Assembly (NCBI RefSeq): GCF_001186125.1
Contig: NW_014040150.1
Span: forward strand, 42,598-64,220
Direction of reading: 5' to 3'
Source: Sphaeroforma arctica JP610
Taxonomy: Eukaryota > Opisthokonta > Ichthyosporea > Ichthyophonida
DNA: 21,623 nt
Shown here: positions 9,380 to 19,117 of the stretch, piece after piece
Layout of the letters: every line of letters begins with the position of its first letter
How positions within the stretch are numbered: position 1 is the stretch's first letter
Translations under genes and position numbers: made by a program
Notes under the pieces: model-generated
Told to the model about the DNA's origin: nothing
Database searches by the model: none
The model's input: the letters and a program-made list of their open reading frames with translations, nothing else

Positions 9380-9652
9380 CTACCAATGATGACGACTTTC
9401 TACTTGTACATGTAGCTCGTATTGTGTATTGAATTTTGTGCGTAGTCTTGTACAACACTTCCGAGGAGGTAGTACGGACTTCGAAATAGATCTGGTTAAA
9501 CAGTCGGATGTGCAGCCTTTAGCTATGTACTTGTTTTGCATCTCTTGAATATTGGTTATGTGTAACTGATTTGCTTGGCCTGCTTGGTGATCTGTGGAAA
9601 TTTTCTTAATTTGTATTGAGTGTACGGAGTACTCGTGAGCGTGAATCCTCAC
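9380..9652 (-). CDS. Unassigned ORF, 90 codons
   Basis: It is a polar frame containing TDHQAGQANQLHITNIQEMQ and several cysteines. It has no recognised domain and no supporting neighbour. It may be a fragment of a longer gene or chance. Confidence 0.15.
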   Translation of the reverse strand: MRIHAHEYSVHSIQIKKISTDHQAGQANQLHITNIQEMQNKYIAKGCTSDCLTRSISKSVLPPRKCCTRLRTKFNTQYELHVQVESRHHW

Positions 9653-10634
9653 TGATATGATCGAAATTAAAACTACGACTATGGTCGATTATGCCAGCAT
9701 TTTGTTTTGTTTTTAAATATAATTTGGGTATTCACTCTACTGTGTGCTATTCGTAGCGAGTCGGGTAAAATTGCCACTAAAATGATGCTATGACTCGTCT
9801 ATATCTTTTGCACCTGAACTTCCATCGGTGTTTCATAAAGTGGTATCTATTCTGCTGTGTTCATCTTCCTGTTTGCTGTGCTATCTCAGAAAAATAATGG
9901 GTCTATATGTGATGATATTGTTCCGGCGAGGCAGTTCATATCTATGCCTACTTGCTACCATATTTGGCGATATCAGCATCATATCGTTTGTCGAGACTTT
10001 GCCGAGTCTAACTACAAGTGCATTGTTTATTAAGTAAGGGCTAATTGTCATATAATGATACTATAGTTCTGAGATGTAGTGATGTATTTGAATATATTTT
10101 TTTCTTGAAAGATCGATACCATACAGGTGTGTACATATATTCGTATGTTTAAGAGCGGTATGATAAACCGCTACAAACGTTTGTCTAGTGAGTTTAAAAT
10201 TCTTATCTGCTTGTTCAATGCATTTGTTGTCATTTCTTTATATGAGTAATGAATGATGAACAAACGTGCATATGTCTTCAAATCTGATAGACGTCCCAGC
10301 ACCAGAATATAAAGTCGGCGCAAGATATATATATATCATTAGTCGGATTGAGTTACATATACATCATTAGTAGGATTGAGATACATAATATAAAAATTAG
10401 TGATAAATTAATCTTGATGATAATGTCGTTTTGCAAACCCTTGATTAAAAAGAGTTTAGGATTACAGCTGTTTATCATATAGCTCTTTATTACATACTTG
10501 TGATGATGAGCTGAGGCAGGCTTGATCTGAGAACGTGGTTTTGTTCATAAAAATATCTTCAAAATATTCCGGTAAAATTTCTTATTTTCCAAAATAAATA
10601 AATTAAATGGTCTGCTAGTGTTATATTTGAGGCT
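9653..10634. repeat. Gene-poor stretch with a 28-bp direct repeat
   Basis: ATCATTAGTCGGATTGAGTTACAT at about 10335 recurs at 10363 as ATCATTAGTAGGATTGAGATACAT, next to a short (TA)n run. Plus-strand frames around 9828-10037 are open but have background composition. Nothing else is recognised. Confidence 0.45.
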
Positions 10635-10889
10635 TTACTTCGTCTGTAGCAGTGATCTCAATGTCTTGATGTAATATTTCAATTTCTTTCGGCAGTCGTA
10701 AGTAATTGTAGATGACTTATGACCAAGTATTAAGAAACGTGCGTATAATTGACATCTGGGTTCATCATCCAAGGATAACTGTACGTACTGTACCTTCCCG
10801 ATGATTATACATTGACAATTGCGAACGGAATTTAAGATCCATAATGTCTTGACAAATTCGATATGTCCGTTCACTGAAAAGGCTATCAT
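10635..10889 (-). CDS. Unassigned ORF, 84 codons
   Basis: The frame starts at an ATG near 10889 and has protein-like composition (for example GKVQYVQLSLDDEPRCQLYA). I recognise no family and see no splice context that ties it to a neighbour. Chance is a serious alternative. Confidence 0.15.
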   Translation of the reverse strand: MIAFSVNGHIEFVKTLWILNSVRNCQCIIIGKVQYVQLSLDDEPRCQLYARFLILGHKSSTITYDCRKKLKYYIKTLRSLLQTK

Positions 10890-11416
10890 AAATTCTGTCA
10901 GTTTTCACGTCGCGCTATTTTGATTCAACTGTGGAGTAATCTGTAGTTGTAGTACATTTGTATAAGCATACTCTACTTATATATCAATTGTTCCCAACTT
11001 TCCTTGATGACATTCCCACTATACCAACTTGTGAAATATCGCCAAGACCAAAACCCGCAGTCAAAGAATAATCGTACGGCTTTCTCGGTTCGAAGCTATG
11101 CTAGCTGTTATAACATGAACGGAAGCTGATCGTGTGCGAGTTCTTTTTGTCAACCGCTCTCTCGTGTTTACATTTCTCGCTGTGATCCTGTTTGGAGAAT
11201 AATGAATCAAGCCTAACCTCGAGCGATGTATATCCGCACTATGCATAAGTATTTAAAATTGACTTTGTTTGTACCGGTTTGCTCTAAATATGAATATTTA
11301 GCAATTTCTGTATCGTATCCCGTTCGGATAAGCGGGTATATCACAGAGCCATGTGCACTTATGTATCTCCTTCGAACTAGAGTTGTAATTTGTATTTGTA
11401 ATCAATAGTTAGTTCA

Positions 11417-11417
<1 letters not shown>
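10890..11417. other. Stretch without a recognised gene
   Basis: It holds short frames on both strands of about 60 codons only. No repeat or motif is seen apart from the microsatellite that begins at its right edge. Confidence 0.35.
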
Positions 11418-11478
<61 letters not shown>

Positions 11479-11578
11479 TAGTAGTAGTACGTTACGTTCG
11501 TACTTACTTAAGTTAGTNNNNNNNNNNNNNNNNNNNNGTAGTAGTTAGTTATTAGTTNTTACTATATATAGTTACTAC

Positions 11579-11636
<58 letters not shown>

Positions 11637-11642
11637 GATTGA
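11418..11642. repeat. (TA)n microsatellites flanking an assembly gap
   Basis: Two long TA runs (about 11419-11474 and 11581-11636) flank short GTA/TTA-rich sequence and 20 N at 11518-11537, with one more ambiguous base at 11558. The N block is probably a placeholder of unknown true length, because such repeats stop assembly. Features should not be read across it. Confidence 0.95.
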
Positions 11643-13114
11643 TAGCTAGTTCGACTCTTAATTGCGCGTGCTTCGAAAAATTTGCTGTTATATTTTGAAA
11701 ACTCGCTCTACATCAGACTTTTTTTTTGTCCTTTATGTTGACGTAGTTCTTCTTGGTTTCGTTCCTTCTGGTTCTGTACCGTCGTTATCGCGTGTGTACA
11801 TGTATCGCATATCTTGATTGTAAAACGGCGTATTTGTTGTATTTGATACATTCGGTAAATTTGATGCATTTAGTACACTTAGTGGTTTCGGTACCAACGA
11901 ATATAGGCACCATCTTGCGGATGCAGTTGGTACTTGTTATCCTTTTTTTTTACAACACCTGGGTTGCATCTTTTAATGACATGTTTTTGCAACCTTTTGG
12001 CTCTTTGTTAGCCTATGATGCGGTACTAGTCTCTGACAGCCTAGAATGCGATACTAACAGCATTATTCAAAAATTAATACAATGAAACTCGATCTTTGTG
12101 TGATGGTCTATTTTTTAACTATGTAAATACAAACTTTCATTGTATAAATTGACGAGATGAGATGATTTTAAAATGTCGTTCTAGATAGGATTTTCACACT
12201 TGTCCAAAATGATGTAAATTAACTAATTATTACCACATCATGTCCTGAAACATAGCTAGCTATATGTAATGGGCATATATGCAACAACAATGTTAATCGC
12301 AATGGGAACAACTGTATGTATTTGTGTATGTTTAGTATGTCAGTTTCGCAATCGATTATCCTTCCTTAGACTGAATTTTTCAGTGTCCTATAGTAGCTTA
12401 TGCGATAATTAAAATAGTTGCACGCTCTCGTATCTTAAAAGATCCGACAATTCAGAAGCTTACAACCCAACTCTTACGAACGAAGCGCACTTTTATATCA
12501 AACTGTATAGGACTATTTTATGTTTAGCATACAGTCGTTCTAGTCGGAATCATCTATTTTCTCAAACAGATAGGATTACGGCGTTAATACTCGTAATATC
12601 TTGACGTGTACAAACGAACAGACTATAAAGGAAATTCTAGTTTAGTTGCCAACCTTTAGTTCAAAATATTGCATCCCAAAATACATATATCAACAAAAGG
12701 ATAAGCAATATTTTACAGGCATTGAAGGGATATCTAACTCAACTCACCTGAAGATTGTTTTTATACACTTGGTTTATCTGTGTTTTACACGAAGTATTAC
12801 ATGATAAAACCTTAATTTCGCTAAATCATACACTAACTTGTTTCTATTCTATACGCCAATGTAAAAAGGTGTCTCTCTTTTTTTTTGGCCACAAGTGTGC
12901 ACATCACTCAACATAGACTTTCGAAATGACTTGCAGTCTGCCAATCTTATGTTTCGCCATGTACTGTTAGGCGTTCGCCTGATCATATGACTGTCGACCA
13001 TCTTACAACTGAGCACAAGCACAATCTAAATCACTCGCGTTGCAAATGGAACGGCAGGCGCATGCATTGTAAAGGAAGGTCACGATGTATCACTTTTTAG
13101 TGATATGCCTATGG
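11643..13114. other. Long gene-poor stretch
   Basis: It is AT-rich with no recognised gene. The best frame (11753-12085, plus, 110 codons) gives a hydrophobic, Leu/Val/Tyr-rich product that follows from T-rich DNA and lacks a clear motif. I see no tRNA, repeat array or transposon signature. Confidence 0.4.
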
Positions 13115-13435
13115 CTAATTATTTTTTTCTGACTTTGCAGTTCTATAACACTCACACACAGCAAGGATTGATTTGATGTGAGTATGAGACTCTGCAAGTG
13201 AAAAGAAATACTGACAACAGATTCCTGTCGACATATCAAGTCCCTCATCAGTTTTGCTGGTGAATACTCGATCGGCAACGATGGATGGTGGAGTCTTTTC
13301 TGCAATTAAGAGTACAATGACCACATGAGTTAGAGGCCGGACCAGATAAAGATAATTTCTGAACACAATGTGCTTGGATTGAGCCTCATGGTCAAGGCGG
13401 AATAATTTCAACCGTGTTAAGACTGTCAATGTCAA
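13115..13435 (-). CDS. Unassigned ORF, 106 codons
   Basis: It is open with an ATG start near 13435 and mixed composition. The middle (EKTPPSIVADRVFTSKTDEG) looks somewhat protein-like. It has no recognised domain and no context, and could be chance or an exon. Confidence 0.15.
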   Translation of the reverse strand: MTLTVLTRLKLFRLDHEAQSKHIVFRNYLYLVRPLTHVVIVLLIAEKTPPSIVADRVFTSKTDEGLDMSTGICCQYFFSLAESHTHIKSILAVCECYRTAKSEKNN

Positions 13436-14193
13436 TTATATAAATATGTATATAGGGTGCTAGTGTAATACATACAAAAAAAAAGAATCGAAGTTTAAAT
13501 AAGCAACACAGACTCTAAACCAACGACCTGCTGCCCGCCGTCTGCCGCGCAGTCCGTTTTCATATTGCGTATTGTATTGTAACTTAATAAGTTCAAGGGT
13601 ATGTGGCGCGCTTGCATTTTCAAACGTAGAATGCAGGTGATCGCACTATGCAGTAGACACCACAAGTCATTGAATCGACAGAGTGGTGCCCGTAGTGCGA
13701 GTTGTATCAATAGGTTATCTGAGCACGCACTATTCAATAGCATTGCTTACAAGAACTGAGATCAATCGTACATGCACTATCGCATGCGCCAACGATACAT
13801 AATGAGCATACTACGCATAGTGAACAATAAAATGATCAGGACAATGGAAGCTGGCTGTTGCTGCGGTCTATCAGTTAGCGATTAATTTGCGTACTCGATA
13901 TACATAGCTCTGTCTTCGGTCAATATTTACCAGCACAACTCTGAATACCTCCCCCATATGCATATGCACGCGTACGTGGTCAAGGATACCATTTATATAT
14001 TCTTTCTGATGAGATAAATTCAACGTCAAAGCTGCAAAAAGGGGTCTCGAGATAGTCACGTCACGGTTGCACAATAGCCACATTCAAATAACAAAAACAT
14101 AAAGCTGCCATTGCATAGCAAACTAAACCGATGGAAATGACATGCAAAGGGGTTTGATGCACTGCTTATGAAATATTTATTCTTTAGACAGTT
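13436..14193. other. Stretch without a recognised gene
   Basis: Two minus-strand frames (13495-13743 and 13871-14083) and a plus-strand frame ending near 13758 are open for 57-82 codons but match nothing I know. GCACTAT recurs several times between 13640 and 13780. A relatively GC-rich patch lies at 13525-13555. Confidence 0.3.
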
Positions 14194-14721
14194 CTAATAG
14201 TAGCCCGCGTTTATGCGGAAAACAATTTTTGTCAAAAAACTGACCGATCGAATATCAAGACATTCGATACAATTAAACTTACTGGATATTTCGCTATTGT
14301 CGGAAAAAAAATCTATATAATTGGCGGTGGCCGTCAATACAGGCGCTTGAGCACCCAGAGTGGCTTTATCGATTTGTGATATTAAGTTAATTCGGTCTTT
14401 ACTAGTTAGTACGGGTTTCCTACAGAATGTCCTGATGGTTAGTTTGGCTATGGATGCCGCATCGCATAGAAACGGTGGGAAAATTCGGCGCCGATGCTCT
14501 ATATATCTTTTGGTTACTAACTTTCTGATCTCAATTGTTTGCCCACATTGTGTGTACCATACATATGTTAGACATAACTTTGTCGTGTACTTGAGTACGC
14601 ATAATCTGAGAAAATATACACAATGCGACTTTCCACCAAATATTTTGCATATATTCTTGTCACACACTACACTATATTTAGTTTTTTTTATAGTCATACC
14701 ATGGATATGGAATATTGGCAT
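14194..14721 (-). CDS. Unassigned ORF, 175 codons
   Basis: It is the longest uninterrupted frame in the window. The N-terminal part is Cys/Tyr/Lys-rich. The centre is basic (KRYIEHRRRIFPPFLCDAAS) and is followed by LTSKDRINLISQIDKATLGA. No signal peptide, membrane segment or known motif is evident. Length in AT-rich DNA makes chance less likely but not excluded. No neighbour suggests a role. Confidence 0.3.
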   Translation of the reverse strand: MPIFHIHGMTIKKTKYSVVCDKNICKIFGGKSHCVYFLRLCVLKYTTKLCLTYVWYTQCGQTIEIRKLVTKRYIEHRRRIFPPFLCDAASIAKLTIRTFCRKPVLTSKDRINLISQIDKATLGAQAPVLTATANYIDFFSDNSEISSKFNCIECLDIRSVSFLTKIVFRINAGYY

Positions 14722-15509
14722 ATAGCTTGTGCCTATTCGGGGCTGTAGTATTCACGTTTGTGTGAAAAGTGTTCGTACAACATTTAAAGATTCTCTGCTC
14801 AATCCGAGTCATGTCTTTACTTGCTTGTACAGTAGCAACAACTCAAGATTTGTGCATTAGACTACAAAACCTCGAAAGAGACTCAATGGTTGGACGCAAC
14901 GGGACTACACCGGCAAGTGAATTTGCTGGCTGTGCAGGAGCTTCCACCACCCCTTCCCTTCGCCTCAGACATATACCAATCCTGACGCCGGTGCGAAGGC
15001 TACTGTATTGTACTTCGAGCTCTGAAAACCTTCTCACTTCAAAGATAGAATACATTTACACTAAATAATCTGGATTATGACTTATTGTACCCCATAACTA
15101 TCGCGCCTGGAGGTTGTGTCGAGGCGAGGACTTTCTCCTGACATATCTGGAAAGAGCATGGGGAGCAGCCCTACACCGTTTAAATTAAAGAACCTCTCAC
15201 CTTCATCATGTCCAATATGACCCATTACTATCTCACTTTCCAGAAGGGTTTATTACCTGGTTATTTACCCAAGGAGTAGTAGTTCTCCTACAGAAGTCTA
15301 TTTCCTCAATACAAGGAATACCTCCTTATATTAAACCATTGCCATCTCACACATTGATTGATGTCATCATTCACATAACTTGAAAGCACCTAATTTACTA
15401 CATAGGCAGATAGAAAAAAATAATACGACTTTACTCACCCCTACAGTAAAAGGGGCTACGAAAGTAGGACCTTGAACACTCGGAGAGGCTACCCGATCCA
15501 TGGGTGGCC
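14722..15509. other. Gene-poor stretch
   Basis: An open frame at 14769-15068 (plus, 99 codons) has an opposing frame of similar length. Neither has a recognisable motif, and a GC-richer patch at 14890-15020 explains both. The remainder to 15509 is non-coding. Confidence 0.3.
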
Positions 15510-15784
15510 AAGCTCAAGGAGAGTGGGATTAAAGGAAGTAGTATCTTCCGTATTGTCACAATAATAGCGAAGGAATAAAGAAGAGGGATATCTGTCGAGA
15601 GATATAAGAATCTATACTCTACGGAATATGATGGATAAACAAAGCTCAAGGAGAGTGGGGCGTTAGATATTTAAAGGAAGTAGTATCTTCCGTATTGTCA
15701 CAATTATAGAGAAGGAATAAAGACGGGGGATATCTGTCTAGAGATATAGGAATCTATACTCTAAGGAATATGATGGACAAATCA
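15510..15784. repeat. Two tandem copies of a repeat of about 132-143 bp
   Basis: Copy one (15510-15641) and copy two (15642-15784) share AAGCTCAAGGAGAGTGGG, AAAGGAAGTAGTATCTTCCG, a GAAGGAATAAAG segment and ATATCTGTC(G/T)AGAGATATA in the same order. Copy two has about ten extra bases after the purine-rich start. Each copy carries AATAAA and the self-complementary GATATCTGTC...GAGATAT. The copies could be pieces of an old LTR (purine-rich tract followed by a short, poly(A)-signal-bearing unit) or a local satellite. They lie just upstream of the SWIM-like ORF. Confidence 0.85.
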
Positions 15785-15923
15785 CATTGCATTCCCAGAG
15801 CGAGAGAGAGAATTACTAATATTTATAAAAATTTAGACCAGGTGTCTATGTATATTTTTATATAAATGTTGGTGCTAGGAAACTAGAAGAAAGGAGTGAC
15901 CTGTCGGCGCCAGAAGTTGTTAC

Positions 15924-16415
15924 ATGCAACTAAGTATGTGTCGTGAAAGAGACTGTATACGTATCAACAATGAAGTGAATGATGATCGTATCACATCGTT
16001 GCCAAAATCGATAAAACCGGACAATCCCGTGCATGTTAATGAGGCCGATAGACTTGCAACTCGGTGGTTGAGATGCTTACAGCCAGGTATCACAGATGTA
16101 GAGATAGCAGCCAAACTTCGGGAAAGAGATAGCAAGGGACAAATAAACTTGGCTAGTGTGAATGCCAAGCACTTTCATCGTTCAGACCTCATTTCCAAAG
16201 CAAGTTGGCGGGTATATGCAAATCCTGGGGCATTACCATATGCCACACTACAATGGACACACGATTATCAACTAGCTACTGTAGCCATGCTTCAAGCACG
16301 TGATGGTGCTTTTCAATCATGCATATGTTCTTTGGGTAAGGCAGAATGCGGGCACAACGTGAAGGGTGTAGAAAGACACGAATTACCATCTGATAAGAAA
16401 CTAGCCAAAGCATGA
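15924..16415 (+). CDS. Hypothetical protein with SWIM-like zinc-binding motif
   Basis: This is an open frame of 163 codons, transcribed towards the XPG-like gene. It is basic and mixed in composition, as in a real protein, and has no long low-complexity tracts. Near the end, CICSLGKAECGH fits CxC-x6-CxH, the metal-ligand pattern of SWIM zinc fingers. Such fingers are common at the C-terminus of Mutator-like and related transposases and in a few host proteins. Otherwise I recognise no domain. The preceding 150 bases are AT-rich and non-coding. The ATG at 15924 is the first in frame. A second small ORF overlaps the stop in an ATGA arrangement, so the protein may once have run on in another frame. 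The function is unknown, and a single short motif by eye is weak evidence for SWIM. Confidence 0.45.
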   Translation: MQLSMCRERDCIRINNEVNDDRITSLPKSIKPDNPVHVNEADRLATRWLRCLQPGITDVEIAAKLRERDSKGQINLASVNAKHFHRSDLISKASWRVYANPGALPYATLQWTHDYQLATVAMLQARDGAFQSCICSLGKAECGHNVKGVERHELPSDKKLAKA

Positions 16416-16567
16416 ATTCGTATATTAGTACAAATACCAGCACCGCCACTACTGCGGAGGATGTAACCCCTACTGTAGAAGAAATACATACAGTGACTAC
16501 TGCAATTAATGTAGATGGCGTCGATACTTTTTATTATTATAATTATATCTTTATTAAAGATCTGTGA
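16412..16567 (+). CDS. Small Thr-rich acidic ORF overlapping the SWIM-like ORF
   Basis: This is a 51-codon frame. Its ATG overlaps the stop of the preceding ORF (ATGA), and its end overlaps the antisense end of the XPG-like gene by a few bases. The product would be rich in Thr, Ala, Val and Glu (it begins MNSYISTNTSTATTAEDV) and end in a Tyr/Asn/Ile-rich tail. It may be the displaced C-terminus of the SWIM-like protein after a frame change, or chance. No family is recognised. Confidence 0.25.
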   Translation: MNSYISTNTSTATTAEDVTPTVEEIHTVTTAINVDGVDTFYYYNYIFIKDL

Positions 16568-18636
16568 ATATATCTACTTTGAGACCACGTTCTGGGTATT
16601 TGGTTGTTTCAAGCTTAGCCTTACGGTAAGCTAATAAAAGTTTGAATTCGGCGTTGCGCATTGGTCTGCTTAACATTCTTCCATCACTGTATGTTAAGGG
16701 GTTGAATAGTTTCCATACAGCAACACATGTTAAATCTCGACTCAAGTCTTTGTAATCATCGCATAAGTCTACCACAGGCTGATTGGGGTTAACTCTGACA
16801 CCCTTTGATCGCTTCAGCCAAGTATTCACGTCATCAGTGGAGCCTAAGTATCCTAACTCCGAAAGACGCTCTAGCACTGCACGTACATGAACGCAATCCA
16901 CATGGGTGTGGCATGGACTATACGCCTTCAGGTGTGCTGGCGTGAGTCCCAGTGGTATTGTACAATACCATTTTTCTACCGACTCTATAATCAAATCCAA
17001 GGTTCCAGTGTCTTTGCCTCACACAGCTATACATAATGCATTCATTACACCCTGGCGCATCGATCTAGTGACAGTTCCTTTGATGTACATGAGTTTTGTG
17101 TTTGTACGAGCATTTAACGAGCTCTTTTTATACGCTTTCCATCTCCTGACTTGCTGAATTGATGCTTTAAGCGTATATGCACTATTCCCGAAAAATAACT
17201 TTATAGTCTCGGCATTAATATGCACTTTCAAAATAGTTGTTTGGTCATACACGGTAAAGTTCAAACCTGAGTACTGAGATCGTACATCGGCCTCTAACTC
17301 TAGTCGTGCCGAGAGTAGTGACTTGGAGTATTCAGGAATTGGTTCAGATTTCAATACGGGTTTGCGAGCTAGAAGGTTGTACTCTTTATTTTCTTAACCT
17401 TTAGGTATGACAATTGATCGCTGCATAGCATATGGTCTCAACTTAACAGAATTCCAGGCGCCAAAGTTTGAAAATTTAGCGTCTAAATTGTTATGATCAA
17501 TTGGTCTGCCGGGCAACCCAATCTTGTCACTCCAAACTCCACACCAAGGAGGGAAAAGGAATATAATATGTGCCATCACTCCAACTGCGTATCTGTCGAT
17601 CATCCATAGAAATATATTGGGGATGTCATTGTATTTTGTATTTGTTATTCAGACAACCCTATAAGCTCTTGTTTAGGCTTCGCCATTATACTGTAAAAGG
17701 ATGTGTATGAATGTGTACTGGTAACATAAATAGGTTGTGTAAAGAACATCAACTTCGTTTGCAGTATGCCCTCCTTGGTTTGTTTGATTGCTGCAATGTC
17801 ATCTTTGTATATATATTGCAACCCAGTAGAGACTATCGCGCGATTTTCATTTGAGTTCAGCATGTTGCAGAAGTCCTGAACGCCGATATTCTGATAATAG
17901 AAGCAATGCAGCAGGTAGAACTGTGCAATCGAAAGCAAGATTTACAATGATTTGCAAAAACATACGCTGATTGTCTGTGAAGCCAGAACCTTTTTCATCT
18001 ATAATCGCTTGCACACTCTGTTTCGTACAGTTTTCACGAAACGGGACCATAGCCGAACCATCGTCTATCCGCAACTAGTCTATCGCAACCTAGGACTCAT
18101 AATCCAAATCGTAGCCTATAACATATTTTATGATATTCTCTCTTTGTAGAGCCACTAACTGCTGCTCAGTTTCCATCGGCGCAACTATAAACTTGATACT
18201 ACAATCTATGCATAGCAGCATTAACATTTTTGCTGCTTGTATGTTGAACGCTCCGACCGTACCATTACATTCTCTCACTTCATCGAAGTCCCTCTTATTT
18301 ATTTTTCCTTGTTTGAATGCATGCACGCGTTGAAGGTGATGCTTCCGTTCCTGCATGCGATCTTCGTTAGCTATTTTATTTTCAACTATATAACCGTCGA
18401 ATACGAGCAGTAAGTTGCAATTTCCAGTGCCTGCACTGCAAACTTTAGTTATAGCTGCCGAACAGTCCTGCAAGAAACCAACACCTTTTTTTTTCCAACA
18501 CGATCTCGCGTGCATGCGCACGCCTGGTCAAATGTATAAGAAAGTTCGCGTCAATATCGACACTGCCGTCTAACCTAGAAACGAGTATCTGACACATTAG
18601 TGGTTGTAGCAACGCCATCAACCCCATAACGCCCAT
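16554..18636 (-). pseudogene. Broken XPG/FEN1/EXO1-family nuclease gene with unrecognised C-terminal region
   Basis: This is a structure-specific 5' nuclease of the XPG/FEN1/EXO1 family, degraded. The start MGVMGLMALL at 18636 matches the family's N-terminal helix (MGIQGLL in EXO1). Asp29 in DIDANFLIH matches EXO1 Asp30. LLLVFDG matches the Asp78 motif. FIVAPMETEQQ matches VAPYEADAQ, with the second acidic residue Glu instead of Asp. VIGYDLD keeps both aspartates of the EDSDL motif. GCDRLVADRRWFGYG follows in another frame, matching the EXO1 stretch after EDSDL, and IGVQDFCNML (about 17880-17850) resembles the H2TH turn IGLAKACKVL. Downstream, 17650-16554 is a single frame of about 365 codons with only two internal stops; it carries no domain I recognise. 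There are at least four frame changes, one in a run of nine T near 18485-18493. Because arsH nearby is intact, decay is more likely than poor sequence. The gene appears intronless. It could be a host nuclease paralogue or part of a DNA transposon. Confidence 0.75.
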
Positions 18637-18696
18637 CTTCAGCACACACTTACAATATACTGTAAATATAACAACAACGTCGCGCAGTGTACGCAT

Positions 18697-19117
18697 AATA
18701 CGTTAATATGTAGTACCAAATCAACCATATACTATATAAAATGCGTGTGTTTCGTTAATCGATAAGGAATCTAAAAAATAGATTACCACCAGGTAGGCAC
18801 TATTTCTTCATTGCACGGTGCTCATAGGAACATTTATAGGGGATGCTTCACATTGTACGGCACAATTGCCACGATATTGAATTGGTCATACAAACATTGA
18901 TATTGTGTGTTCCTATTTTATTTTATCAACGAAGACTCCAGTACCTAAGTTAAGCTTATTTAGATACAAAATTACTAGCTAGTAAGCAATATTAGCCAGG
19001 ATATCGATCTCTCCAGTGTCTTTGCTCTTGCAACACTCCCCCTACTAATGACAACTGCCTAGCGCTACTGATTTACATCATGCCCTATGACTCGACCACA
19101 CCATTCGATATGCACGA
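18697..19117. other. Region between the XPG-like gene and the end of arsH
   Basis: No gene is seen here. It includes the possible arsH poly(A) signal (minus-strand AATAAA at 18922-18917). A minus-strand purine tract, AGTAGGGGGAG, followed by TGTTG near 19035 looks like the edge of an LTR but has no partner. Confidence 0.4.

Noticed and set aside
11640-11665. B-box-like GTTCGACTC, hinting at a tRNA
   Set aside because: Upstream sequence is a TA microsatellite and a gap; no A box or acceptor stem is present.
16870-16925. A second SWIM-like finger (SPCHTHVDCVHVRAVL) in the XPG-like C-terminal frame
   Set aside because: The first CxC pair is absent, so only half of the ligand pattern is present.
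19005-19050. LTR edge on the minus strand (purine tract then TGTTGCAAG)
   Set aside because: No partner LTR, internal region or target duplication; only about 80 bases separate it from the arsH stop.
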